64,000 bases of DNA from Pseudozobellia sp. WGM2. Its GTDB lineage: Bacteria > Bacteroidota > Bacteroidia > Flavobacteriales > Flavobacteriaceae. Where the stretch lies: the NCBI RefSeq assembly GCF_017810075.1, contig NZ_JADNYK010000002.1:682001-746000 (forward strand). The letters run 5' to 3'. A program made the position numbers and the translations under genes. Every line of letters begins with the position of its first letter. The stretch's first letter is position 1. The notes under the pieces are model-generated. The model worked only from the letters and a program-made list of their open reading frames with translations, did no database searches and was not told where the DNA came from. Positions 42,268-50,851 of this stretch are shown here, in pieces.

Positions 42268-43228
42268 GGTTTAGTGGTTCAAATTCAAAACCTAGGTCAC
42301 GACTGATCTTGTGGTTATCAAAAATCTGCCGTTGTTTTAATGACCTAACGGAGTTTTTCGTAATCCTTCTCCCTTTCTTAAACAGTAGATTACCCAACCA
42401 ATCAAACCAACGGCCTATTTCAAGTTGCCAGAATTTCAACTCCCTCTTAGGTGGCTTTAGTCCCATTTTATCGGTGATTCTTGTAAGAATTTCAAAGTAG
42501 GTCCAGTTTTCGGCAACGGCGATATAACGCTCGTTTTTAATATCGGAATACATTAATTCCAACATCATTTTAATCACATCGTTGACCGAAATAAAACCGG
42601 TACCACCGGGCGGGTAGAAACGGTGTTCTTTTTTGGCCACCGAGAACAATGCACCACTTCCGCTATCCCAAAAACCTGGTCCGATAATAACCCCAGGGTT
42701 AACTATTATGACGTCAAGGCCTTCTTGAGAACTACGCCAAACTTCCATCTCCGCATCATATTTTGTTAGGGCATAGACATTGGCGGTCTGGGGCGTCCAT
42801 GCTGTATCTTCATTAGCCTTTTTTCCGTGAAGACTTTTGCCTATCGTGCCTATCGTGCTTACGTAGCAAAGCTTTCTAATACGGTTAAGAATACAAAGAT
42901 TTACAATGTTTGCCGTGCCTTCGGTGTTTATTTTGTGTAACTTGTTATAATCGCTGGGATCAAATGAAATTAAGGCTGCTGCGTGGTAGACGTACTCAAT
43001 ATCTACGAAAGCGGTTTCGAGAGCAGGTATATCATTGAGGTCTGCTTCGGCCCATTCAATTTTATCATATAGATTGGCAGCGCTCTTACCGTAATAAGCG
43101 AAGACTTTTTTCACCCTGTCGAGGTCGCTATTTTTTCTATGGATGGCCCTTACGGCAAAACCTTCTTTTAGAAGTTTAAGCAAAAGATGTGCACCTACTA
43201 AACCTGTTCCGCCTGTAACCAAAATCAT
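42221..43228 (-). CDS. NAD-dependent epimerase/dehydratase (SDR superfamily)
   Basis: 335 residues. Extended SDR fold: TGGTGLVGAHLLLKLL (5-20) binds NAD(P), VYHAAALISFDPSDY is the second strand, catalytic serine region YVSTIGTIG (about 122-130) and YALTKYDAEMEV (about 151-162) with the YxxxK pair. This subgroup includes dihydroflavonol reductase-like and hopanoid-associated epimerases; substrate unknown. Single gene, divergent from tyrS. Confidence 0.88.
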   Translation of the reverse strand: MILVTGGTGLVGAHLLLKLLKEGFAVRAIHRKNSDLDRVKKVFAYYGKSAANLYDKIEWAEADLNDIPALETAFVDIEYVYHAAALISFDPSDYNKLHKINTEGTANIVNLCILNRIRKLCYVSTIGTIGKSLHGKKANEDTAWTPQTANVYALTKYDAEMEVWRSSQEGLDVIIVNPGVIIGPGFWDSGSGALFSVAKKEHRFYPPGGTGFISVNDVIKMMLELMYSDIKNERYIAVAENWTYFEILTRITDKMGLKPPKRELKFWQLEIGRWFDWLGNLLFKKGRRITKNSVRSLKQRQIFDNHKISRDLGFEFEPLNPILQFCCEKFLEENP

Positions 43229-43297
43229 GTTTCAAAGTTAGCGAATAGACTTGGATAATTTCCTGTCTTGTCACAAGGGTAAGCCCCGATTTACCTT

Positions 43298-43305
43298 TAT
43301 ATTTG
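43298..43305 (+). promoter_or_regulatory. Bacteroidota -7 promoter box of tyrS
   Basis: TATATTTG matches TAnnTTTG, 24 bp before the chosen ATG at 43330. This supports the later start, because an ATG at 43303 would lie within the box. Confidence 0.55.
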
Positions 43306-43329
43306 CATGAAAATTTAGAAAGAGGTAAA

Positions 43330-44625
43330 ATGGCTTCAAACTTTGTAGAAGAATTGAAATGGAGGGGTATGTTGCATGACGCAATGCCCGGTACTGAAGA
43401 ACATCTTTTAAGCGGAATGCAATCGGCCTATGTAGGTATAGACCCCACTGCAGATTCGCTGCATATCGGTCATTTAGTGGGTGTTATGATGCTTCGTCAC
43501 TTTCAATTGGCGGGTCATAAACCTTATGCTTTAATAGGTGGTGCCACGGGAATGATCGGTGACCCATCGGGAAAATCTGCTGAGAGAAACCTATTGGATG
43601 AAGCTACCTTAAGACATAATCAAGAGGCGTTAAAAGAACAGCTTTCTCGTTTTTTAGATTTTGATAGTACTACCGATAATGGCGCTGTTTTGGTCAATAA
43701 TTATGATTGGATGAAAGATTTTTCTTTTCTCGATTTCATTCGTGATGTAGGCAAGCATATTACCGTGAACTATATGATGGCCAAAGATTCGGTGAAAAAA
43801 CGCCTTTCCGCGGAAGCGAAAGAAGGAATGTCTTTTACTGAGTTTACCTATCAAATGGTGCAGGGTTATGATTTTCTTCACCTCTATAAAAATCACAATT
43901 GTACCCTTCAGATGGGCGGAAGCGATCAATGGGGCAATATCACCACCGGTACCGAGTTAATTCGAAGAATTGGTAATGGAAAGGGCTATGCACTTACCTG
44001 CCCGTTAATTACCAAAGCCGACGGCACCAAATTTGGCAAGACCGAAAGTGGTAACATTTGGTTAGATTCAGAGCGAACCTCGCCGTATCGTTTTTATCAA
44101 TACTGGCTCAACACTTCTGATGAAGATGCCGAGAAATACATCAAAATTTTCACTTTTATAACTAAGAGTGAGATTGAAGGCTTGATTGCGACACATCAAG
44201 AAGCGCCTCACCTTCGAAGTTTGCAAATGCGTTTGGCAGAAGAGATTACGACCATGGTACATTCTAAAGATGATTTAGAAAATGCTCAAAAGGCCAGTAC
44301 TATTCTATTCGGCAAGTCGACATCCGAAGATTTGAAAAAACTCGATGAGAAAACGTTCTTAGATGTTTTTGAAGGGGTTCCGCAAGCGGAGATTGCCCTT
44401 TCAGAACTTGAGAACGGACTAGATATGATTGGAGCCCTTGCTGATAAAACGGGATTCTTAGGCTCAAATAGCGAAGCGCGAAGAGAATTGAGACAAAACT
44501 CAATTTCAGTCAACAAAGAAAAGGTGAAGGCAGACTACATGATTACTGCTTCAGATCTTATCAATGAGAAATTCGTTCTTCTACAAAGAGGAAAGAAAAA
44601 TTATTTTGTGCTAGTTGTGGTGTAA
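43330..44625 (+). CDS. tyrS: Tyrosyl-tRNA synthetase
   Basis: 431 residues from the ATG at 43330; the frame opens at 43303, but the promoter box overlaps that codon. Class I features: [19 protein letters not shown] (about 32-50) with HIGH, the tyrosine-binding [13 protein letters not shown] (about 195-207), the KFGKT form of KMSKS (about 236-240) and a C-terminal S4 domain. It charges tRNA-Tyr. The start site was not tested beyond context. Confidence 0.96.
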   Translation: MASNFVEELKWRGMLHDAMPGTEEHLLSGMQSAYVGIDPTADSLHIGHLVGVMMLRHFQLAGHKPYALIGGATGMIGDPSGKSAERNLLDEATLRHNQEALKEQLSRFLDFDSTTDNGAVLVNNYDWMKDFSFLDFIRDVGKHITVNYMMAKDSVKKRLSAEAKEGMSFTEFTYQMVQGYDFLHLYKNHNCTLQMGGSDQWGNITTGTELIRRIGNGKGYALTCPLITKADGTKFGKTESGNIWLDSERTSPYRFYQYWLNTSDEDAEKYIKIFTFITKSEIEGLIATHQEAPHLRSLQMRLAEEITTMVHSKDDLENAQKASTILFGKSTSEDLKKLDEKTFLDVFEGVPQAEIALSELENGLDMIGALADKTGFLGSNSEARRELRQNSISVNKEKVKADYMITASDLINEKFVLLQRGKKNYFVLVVV

Positions 44626-44721
44626 GGTAGCAAAGAGCTGCTGTGTTAATTTTATGGGCTTGCCAATAAATTCAACCTTACTGCGTTAGATTTTCATATA
44701 TCCCTATAATCTTGGATAACT

Positions 44722-45252
44722 ATGAAAAATTTAGCCTTAGGCCTGTTCGCATTTATCATGCTTCTGAGTTGCGATAAGCTCGATGAACTCACCAAATTTG
44801 ACATCGAGTATAAAAGTAATGTTACCATACCTTCAACTACCGGTATCGATTTGCCCTTTGATGTTTTTACCCCTGATATGGAAACAAATTCTGATTCTGA
44901 ATTTGAGGTAAACGATACGCGTAAAGATTTGATTGAAGACATCAGGTTGACAGAATTGATTTTGAAAATCACCTCTCCTGATGACGCCGATTTTAGCTTT
45001 CTTGAATCTATTGTAATATATATATCTGCGGAAGATTTAGACGAGATCAAGATTGCTGAAGAAGCAGAGGTAGACCCAAATACAGGAAACACTCTTGATG
45101 TTGATGTAATAGATGTCGATCTTCAAGAATACATCAAGAAAGACAAGTTTAACCTTAGATTAGAGACTGTTACCGATGAGGCGATTAGCAGAGACCATGA
45201 AATTGAAGTGAATTCGACCTTCTTCGTCGATGCAAAAATTTTAGGACTTTAA
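44722..45252 (+). CDS. Hypothetical lipoprotein
   Basis: 176 residues. Signal ALGLFAFIMLLSC with lipidated Cys17; the mature protein is acidic and predicted mostly beta (IEYKSNVTIPSTTGIDLPF, IRLTELILKITSPDDADFSF, ESIVIYISAEDLDEIKIAE). No family that I recognise. Its stop overlaps the end of the convergent LuxE-like gene by 4 bp. Probably anchored in the outer membrane or periplasm. Confidence 0.78.
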   Translation: MKNLALGLFAFIMLLSCDKLDELTKFDIEYKSNVTIPSTTGIDLPFDVFTPDMETNSDSEFEVNDTRKDLIEDIRLTELILKITSPDDADFSFLESIVIYISAEDLDEIKIAEEAEVDPNTGNTLDVDVIDVDLQEYIKKDKFNLRLETVTDEAISRDHEIEVNSTFFVDAKILGL

Positions 45253-46226
45253 AGTACCATTAGATTACAACCTCTAATATCTGAATGGTCAAAACGACCT
45301 AAAATTTCAAATGAACCATCTGAAAGTTCTTTGCCCAGATCTTGTGTGGCTATGAACGAGCATGAATACTTATTGGCAAGATCAATAACGTTTATGCCGC
45401 CAGTTTTACCATTATCTTGATAAGTTAAAGGGTCTTCCGTATCACGAATGAGCACTTTCATCCAAGATGGGGTGTTAAAGATGCCATTGCCTTTTGAATA
45501 GGCTTGAGATAATAGTTCGGTCATTCCGTATTCTGAATGGATCTGGTTGACCCCAAATCCGATTTTTAAGATTTCATGTAGTTCTTCACGAATGAGCTCT
45601 TTTCTGCGACCTTTCATTCCTCCGGTTTCCATTACAATGGTGTGGTCTAATTTCATATTGCCTTCTTCTACCATATCAAGAAGCGCAAAAGAGACACCTA
45701 TAAGCAAGGTTTTTTGGCCTTCCTTTTCCAATTGATATAGTTTTTTCCTCAGTTCATCTAAATCGTTGAGATAAAATCCGCCTGTGGGGTGTCCGCTTTG
45801 TTCAATGAGTCGGTCGACCATATAAATCAATGAAGAGCCTTCACGTTCTAGGTAAGAGGGTAAAAGTGCAAGAATACAGTAATCGGTAACATTGCCATAG
45901 AATATTTCGAAAGCCTTTTGAAAGCTTTTTTCGTAGAGCTGAATATCGGTCACATAATGTTTGCTTGTCCGATTTCCTGTAGTTCCACTACTTGTAAAAA
46001 GGGTATTCGGTCGGTCTTGGGTGGCCAGAACGGTTTTAGATTTAAAAAAGGAAATAGGTAGAAAGGGAATTTCTCTTAATCGATGAACATTTGAATCTGA
46101 TTTGCCCAAATAGCTGCAGAATTCTTGATAGACTTTATTGTTCCGAAATTGAAAACGAAAAGTATCCAAGGCCTGAGCTTCAAAATCGCTTGGTGTAGAA
46201 ATAGTAAAAATAGTATTGTCTTTCAT
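45249..46226 (-). CDS. LuxE-like acyl-protein synthetase / adenylating ligase
   Basis: 325 residues, related to the LuxE/PaaK-type adenylating enzymes. IPFLPISFFKS (about 53-63), TLFTSSGTTGNRTSKHYV (about 75-92, the ATP-binding SSGTTG loop), METGGMKGRRKELIREELH (about 200-218) and HSEYGMTELLSQAYS (about 231-245) are conserved. The family activates an acyl group as adenylate; the acyl group and acceptor here are unknown. In Bacteroidota such genes occur near polysaccharide or lipid genes, but none are adjacent. Divergent from the FKBP isomerase gene across a long palindrome. Confidence 0.86.
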   Translation of the reverse strand: MKDNTIFTISTPSDFEAQALDTFRFQFRNNKVYQEFCSYLGKSDSNVHRLREIPFLPISFFKSKTVLATQDRPNTLFTSSGTTGNRTSKHYVTDIQLYEKSFQKAFEIFYGNVTDYCILALLPSYLEREGSSLIYMVDRLIEQSGHPTGGFYLNDLDELRKKLYQLEKEGQKTLLIGVSFALLDMVEEGNMKLDHTIVMETGGMKGRRKELIREELHEILKIGFGVNQIHSEYGMTELLSQAYSKGNGIFNTPSWMKVLIRDTEDPLTYQDNGKTGGINVIDLANKYSCSFIATQDLGKELSDGSFEILGRFDHSDIRGCNLMVL

Positions 46227-46286
46227 ATAGATTCGGTATCACAAAAGTAACGATATCAAGCGTTTTAAATATTATTTATCCACGCC

Positions 46287-46316
46287 GCTCTAATGTTAAT
46301 AAATTAACATTAGAGC
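46287..46316. promoter_or_regulatory. Perfect 14-bp-arm palindrome between divergent genes
   Basis: GCTCTAATGTTAAT and ATTAACATTAGAGC flank two A. As the genes on either side point away from it, it is not a terminator, and the lack of a T tail agrees. An operator for a dimeric regulator, or a cruciform-forming site, is possible. It lies about 50 bp upstream of the -33 box of the FKBP gene. Confidence 0.55.
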
Positions 46317-46365
46317 TATGTAGTAGTTAATCTTTTCTTAATAATTTAAAATAATACGGTAAGAT

Positions 46366-46395
46366 TTTGAAGCGGAGTTTAGACCTGTACCTTTG
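46366..46395 (+). promoter_or_regulatory. Bacteroidota promoter of the FKBP isomerase gene
   Basis: TTTG at 46366-46369 and TACCTTTG at 46388-46395, with 18 bases between, a good match to the -33/-7 pattern. The start near 46400 leaves a leader of about 45 bases. Confidence 0.65.
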
Positions 46396-46444
46396 GCGCT
46401 AATCGATTTCTAGATTATATTAAATTAAAACTAAAGACTAAAGT

Positions 46445-46876
46445 ATGAGTCAGGTAAAGAATAATGATACGGTTAAAGTACATTACACAGGTAAGTTAGA
46501 AGACGGCCAGGTTTTCGATAGTTCTGTAGAAAGAGGAGAACCATTACAGTTCACTTTGGGTCAAGGCCAATTGATACCCGGTTTCGAAAAGGGTTTGATC
46601 GATATGAAGGTGAATGAAAAGAAGACAGTGAATATTCCTAAAACTGAAGCTTATGGGGAGACTAATGAGCAGCTGATACAGGAAGTTCCGAAGAGTCAAT
46701 TGTCTGACGATATCGAGCCGCAGGTTGGTATGGGCTTGGTTTCTCAAACCCCGAACGGGCAAGAGATAAACCTAATTGTAAAAGATGTAAAAGATGATTC
46801 TATCGTGGTCGATGGTAACCATCCATTGGCAGGTAAAGACCTAGTTTTCGACTTAGAATTGGTCGAGATTATGTAA
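46445..46876 (+). CDS. FKBP/SlyD-type peptidyl-prolyl isomerase
   Basis: 143 residues without a signal peptide. FKBP signatures: VHYTGKLEDGQVFDSSVERGEPLQF in the first 40 residues and LIPGFEKGLIDMKVNEKKTV (about 41-60), followed by a SlyD-like flap domain (EAYGETNEQLIQEVPKSQL) and VDGNHPLAGKDLVFDLELVE. It helps fold proteins at proline bonds in the cytoplasm. The His-rich metal-binding tail of E. coli SlyD is absent. Single gene with a terminator. Confidence 0.95.
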   Translation: MSQVKNNDTVKVHYTGKLEDGQVFDSSVERGEPLQFTLGQGQLIPGFEKGLIDMKVNEKKTVNIPKTEAYGETNEQLIQEVPKSQLSDDIEPQVGMGLVSQTPNGQEINLIVKDVKDDSIVVDGNHPLAGKDLVFDLELVEIM

Positions 46877-46913
46877 GATTTTAACGAGACATTTTTGTTT
46901 CTATTGTATATGG

Positions 46914-46937
46914 AAAAGCCCTCATTGAGGGCTTTTT
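46914..46937. terminator. Bidirectional terminator between the FKBP gene and the first T9SS-sorted gene
   Basis: AAAAGCCCTC and GAGGGCTTTT pair around a three-base loop, with T on both strands. It overlaps the last bases of the convergent gene, which ends at 46936. Confidence 0.88.
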
Positions 46938-47253
46938 ATTTTATAACTAGTTTTCTATTTACGGTTTTTTGATTTTCGGTAATTTGTAGCATATAGATTC
47001 CAGAATGTAGAGATGTAATGCTAAGGTTGTTTCGGTAAATTCTATCTGTCAATACAATTTTTCCAAACACATCATAAACGGTTACTTCTTTTGGCAGGTT
47101 ACTATCTGTGACAATCTGTACAGTTTCGCCGTAGGCGGGATTAGGGTAAAGTTTTAATTCTAGTTGCTCTGTTTGAGATTGAAAATTGTCTACTTCTTGC
47201 GAATATATGGTAACAGAGCAAAACAAGGTTAAGGTCAGGTAAAGCAGTCGCAT
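46936..47253 (-). CDS. Short secreted protein made of a T9SS type A sorting domain
   Basis: 105 residues: signal peptide (about 1-18, ending YSQ), a linker of only about 15 residues, then a T9SS type A C-terminal domain: LYPNPAYGETVQIV (about 36-49), VTVYDVFGKIVLTDRI (about 57-72), LHSGIYMLQITENQKTVNRK and the closing VIK. Normally this domain is the last 80 residues of a large exported protein; here almost nothing precedes it. It may be surface-anchored by type IX secretion, or be a relic of a larger gene. Confidence 0.84.
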   Translation of the reverse strand: MRLLYLTLTLFCSVTIYSQEVDNFQSQTEQLELKLYPNPAYGETVQIVTDSNLPKEVTVYDVFGKIVLTDRIYRNNLSITSLHSGIYMLQITENQKTVNRKLVIK

Positions 47254-47445
47254 GGTAATTGATTTGGGATCAACACCTTAAAAATAACGATTGAAGAGAT
47301 TAAGAGAATAAGAATGTTGTGAAAGCTACATTATTGTAGGTGTCTAGAGGGTCGCTTGTCGTTCATCGGAATTTATGAGCCGATTATCGAAATGAAAAAT
47401 GAACGAATTACACCGATGTAGTTGATGCCTATAAAATTGCAAAGT

Positions 47446-47754
47446 CTACTTTACGATAAGCTTACGAGTTGCGACTTTGTTAAGTTCATAAACCCTTAAA
47501 ACATATACGCCGGCATCTAAATCGCCTAGAAAAAGTTCTTTTCCGTTTATTTTGGTTTCTAACACTTGAGTACCTAAAACATCGTAAATGGCAATTCGTT
47601 TAGCTGCATTTTTTGAAGTGCTGATGTATATTTTACCTTCTGTAACCGGGTTGGGGTAGAGTTTGAACCCATCGATATCCCCATTATTACGGTCCGTTTG
47701 TGCGTAACTAAAGGAGATAAATAAAAATGTTACAATTAAGTAAAAGTGCTTCAT
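47446..47754 (-). CDS. Short secreted protein made of a T9SS type A sorting domain (second copy)
   Basis: 102 residues from the ATG at 47754; the frame extends upstream without a signal-like start. Signal peptide MKHFYLIVTFLFISFSYA, a linker of about 12 residues, then the sorting domain: LYPNPVTEGKIYIS, IAIYDVLGTQVLETKI, LDAGVYVLRVYE and KLIVK. It shares the plan of the protein at 46936 but the sequences differ, so they are old paralogues or independent reductions. The gap between them (47255-47445) shows no other gene. Confidence 0.84.
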   Translation of the reverse strand: MKHFYLIVTFLFISFSYAQTDRNNGDIDGFKLYPNPVTEGKIYISTSKNAAKRIAIYDVLGTQVLETKINGKELFLGDLDAGVYVLRVYELNKVATRKLIVK

Positions 47755-47852
47755 GCAGTTGGTTGAACAAATAATGTACCACAAATATACTAAATCTTTG
47801 TTTCGTTCGTTGCGGCGCATGTATGAACGGTATGGTTTTATGGTCATATAGT

Positions 47853-47878
47853 AAAAAACCCCGCATTTGCGGGGTTTT
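47853..47878 (-). terminator. Terminator of the TonB receptor gene
   Basis: AAAACCCCGC and GCGGGGTTTT pair around ATTT (plus-strand reading). It lies just past the stop of the minus-strand receptor gene, and the six A of the plus strand form its T tail. Confidence 0.87.
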
Positions 47879-47901
47879 AATATCTTGATTCAGAGCCGAA
47901 T

Positions 47902-50739
47902 CTAGAAATTAACACTGTAACTTAAAGAAATCGCCTGACCAGGATTTCTTAATGAATAGATTTTATCTTCTGCTCCGAACGATTTATAAACACTTTCAAT
48001 CTTATCGCTCAAAATATTGGAAAAGCGAAGAGATATTTTATTGCTGTTATCTTTGCCGAATTCTTTGCTAAAGTTCATTCTTAAATTATGAAATGGTTTT
48101 GTAAAGACATCTGGGATATCGCCATTACCTACAATTTCTAGGGTTTCTCCTTGTACATTATAAAAAAGACCTGCTTGCCATCCGTTTTCATTATTGTCAT
48201 AATCTATTCCAAAATTGATCAATAATGGTGACTGGCCCTGTAATTTTCTGTTATCATCAAGGGTTTCTCCGTCTCGAAGATTATCTCTTCTAGCGCTCTC
48301 TTCGTCTACACTAAAAGATTGTTGAGACTCAATAACCGATATATTGGTATTGATATTGAAGTTATCCCATCCGGGGATGAAACCTAGATTTCTGCGTATT
48401 TCCAATTCAGCACCGTATACGTTGGCATCTCCTAGATTTAGAGGTGTGAACTGACCCCTGGCTTCACGAATGAAAGTAAGTTCGATAGGGTCGGTAAAAC
48501 TTTTGGCAAATGCACTTACAGCAAAAAAGTTAGTGCCCTCACCATAAGATTCAAATCTCAAATCAAAGTTGCTGATATAGGTTGGCTGTAAATTGATGTT
48601 GCCGATGAAAAAAGTGCTTGACACCGGGTCGAAAATTTGAGCTATTGACGCTTCTTTAAAGGAGGGCCGAGCAGTTGTTTTTGAAAAAGAACCTCTTATT
48701 TTCTTATTCGCATCTTCGCCTATTTCATAAATAAGATTGACCGAGGGAAAGAAGTCTGTTTTGTCCAATATTTTTTCTTTGTCAAGGCGAGTGCCGTCTT
48801 GTTGTTCACCTGTATATATCAAGTCAAATTTTTCAACACGAACTCCTACAATGGCGTTGAAGTTATCGGTCATTTTAAACTCATCGGATATATAACCAGC
48901 AGCTACCGAAATTTCAGAGTCAAAAGAATCTGAAGTATTTGAATCTCTACGCACAAAAACACCTTCTCTGGAATCTAAACGGTATATATTATCTGAAAGA
49001 AGAACATTATCGGCATTACCTTCGAAATTTAAACTATAATTGGCACCTCTAGATTGTACCGGAAATGAAAATTGATCAACGGTAAACTCCCTTTGCTTAT
49101 TGGTATAGGCACCGCCTATTTTAAATTTAGCATCCCTTCCGAAGAATTTATGATTCTTGGTAATGTTCAGTTTCCCTGCAAGGTTGATTTCCTCTAAGTC
49201 TCGCCATATACGGCTTGGGTCACCAGATTCACTAGGGGATATACTATAGTTGCCCGATTCTGGATTAAAACGAAACGGTGTGGTACGAAAGTCTTTGTCG
49301 TAGATTCTTGATAGTGTAGGAGACAATTTCCATTCTACTTTGAAGCTTGCATCATCATTGGTATGCTCACCGTTCAATAGTACATTGGTGATGGATCGTT
49401 GAGTGTAAGTCAAAACATCTTTAAATACAATGTTTGAATTCACGCTAAAATTCTGTTGTCTTATGTATGAAGCTGTTGATTCACCGTTTTGAATATGAAG
49501 ACCGTTCAGCTTGTATTTTGACTTGCCGGTCTTTAATGAGAGTCCGGCAAGAGCACTTATAAGAACATTATTTGTACCTAAATCACCCGCTTGGGTACGG
49601 TCGTTGTTCAGTTCTAATTGTGATCTATCTTGATCATCTTTTCTGAAAACCTGACCATTAACATAGTCTTCATAGTATTCGGTACTGTTTTTATAGGACA
49701 ACGAGGCCAAATAACCGATTTTTTTCGAACCTTCTTCGTTAAGATCGTATTGATTGCCGGCGGTAATGCCAAAATTATAGTCCATATTACTTTGTTCCTG
49801 TAACGCCTTTAAGTTTGGGTCAAAACGTCTCGTGAGCAGGCGAGCCGTTTCGCCATCTTGTGTCGGCAACGGTATATCGGTGCTTTGTTGAATAGGCAAA
49901 TCTCTAAGGCCATCATCATAACCCAAAAAGTCTGTATCGCTACCTTGGTAATTCAGATAGCTATCTTTAAAGTGCATACTTGAATTGTAACCAAGTCCAA
50001 ACGAGGCACTGTATTCAGGTCTCGTTGGTAAATCTTTGGTCACGATATCGACGACGCCGCCGGTGAAATCAGCAGGTTGGTCTGCAGTTGCAGATTTGAC
50101 CACTATAATATTGTCGAGTATATTGGTCGGAAAGATATCTAATTGCAACGTATTTCTATCAGGATCAAGACCGGGTACATCCATTCCGTTAAGAATAGAT
50201 TTTGTGTAGCGGTCACCGAGCCCTCGCACATAGACGAACTTGCCACCTTGAACTGAAACACCGGGAACACTTTTAACCGCTCCGGCGATATCACTGGCCC
50301 CAGATTTTTTTATACTTTGAATAGAAAGCCCATCCATAAGAGCTACCGAACGTTTTTGTAAATTTAAGACTGAAGATTCGGTATTTTTAGAAACAGTAGT
50401 TGTTACAACAACTTCTTCTAAAGAATTGGCGGCGGGGTTCAGGGTCACATCGACCGTGGTTTCCCCTCCATCTGTTACTTCGACCCCTGTAATTTCCTTG
50501 GTTTCATAACCCAAATAGGAATATACTACGGTATAAGACCCTGGTTCTACATTTAAGGCATATTTGCCATCAAAATCAGATGTTGTTCCAGTTGTAGTTC
50601 CTTTGATTACCACATTCGCAAAGGGGAGAACATCATTAAACTCTCCGTCGTTCAAAGTACCTGATATAATTCCGGTTTGGCCAAAACTATATTGAACGGC
50701 CAACATTACGACAAAGAGAAATGCAGTTTGAAATTTCAT
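47902..50739 (-). CDS. TonB-dependent outer membrane receptor with carboxypeptidase-regulatory domain
   Basis: 945 residues. Signal peptide 1-20; carboxypeptidase-regulatory-like domain about 22-105 (GIISGTLNDGEFNDVLPFAN, DFDGKYALNVEPGSYTVVYS); plug with FVYVRGLGDRYTKSILNGMD (about 168-187), DPDRNTLQLDIFP and DFTGGVVDIVTKDLP; then a large beta-barrel ending in an aromatic residue (SYSVNF). The substrate is unknown. It is the second gene after a repeat-bearing lipoprotein and lies behind a PhoB/PhoR-like pair, so uptake of phosphate-containing compounds is an inference only. Confidence 0.92.
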   Translation of the reverse strand: MKFQTAFLFVVMLAVQYSFGQTGIISGTLNDGEFNDVLPFANVVIKGTTTGTTSDFDGKYALNVEPGSYTVVYSYLGYETKEITGVEVTDGGETTVDVTLNPAANSLEEVVVTTTVSKNTESSVLNLQKRSVALMDGLSIQSIKKSGASDIAGAVKSVPGVSVQGGKFVYVRGLGDRYTKSILNGMDVPGLDPDRNTLQLDIFPTNILDNIIVVKSATADQPADFTGGVVDIVTKDLPTRPEYSASFGLGYNSSMHFKDSYLNYQGSDTDFLGYDDGLRDLPIQQSTDIPLPTQDGETARLLTRRFDPNLKALQEQSNMDYNFGITAGNQYDLNEEGSKKIGYLASLSYKNSTEYYEDYVNGQVFRKDDQDRSQLELNNDRTQAGDLGTNNVLISALAGLSLKTGKSKYKLNGLHIQNGESTASYIRQQNFSVNSNIVFKDVLTYTQRSITNVLLNGEHTNDDASFKVEWKLSPTLSRIYDKDFRTTPFRFNPESGNYSISPSESGDPSRIWRDLEEINLAGKLNITKNHKFFGRDAKFKIGGAYTNKQREFTVDQFSFPVQSRGANYSLNFEGNADNVLLSDNIYRLDSREGVFVRRDSNTSDSFDSEISVAAGYISDEFKMTDNFNAIVGVRVEKFDLIYTGEQQDGTRLDKEKILDKTDFFPSVNLIYEIGEDANKKIRGSFSKTTARPSFKEASIAQIFDPVSSTFFIGNINLQPTYISNFDLRFESYGEGTNFFAVSAFAKSFTDPIELTFIREARGQFTPLNLGDANVYGAELEIRRNLGFIPGWDNFNINTNISVIESQQSFSVDEESARRDNLRDGETLDDNRKLQGQSPLLINFGIDYDNNENGWQAGLFYNVQGETLEIVGNGDIPDVFTKPFHNLRMNFSKEFGKDNSNKISLRFSNILSDKIESVYKSFGAEDKIYSLRNPGQAISLSYSVNF

Positions 50740-50851
50740 TTCGTATAATTTTACAATATCATTTTAAAAAAATAAATTGCTCGCTTCATGATAATGGAAG
50801 CGAGCAATTATATCTTAGGTTGCCAATTCAATTGGCTCTCTTCAATTTTTA

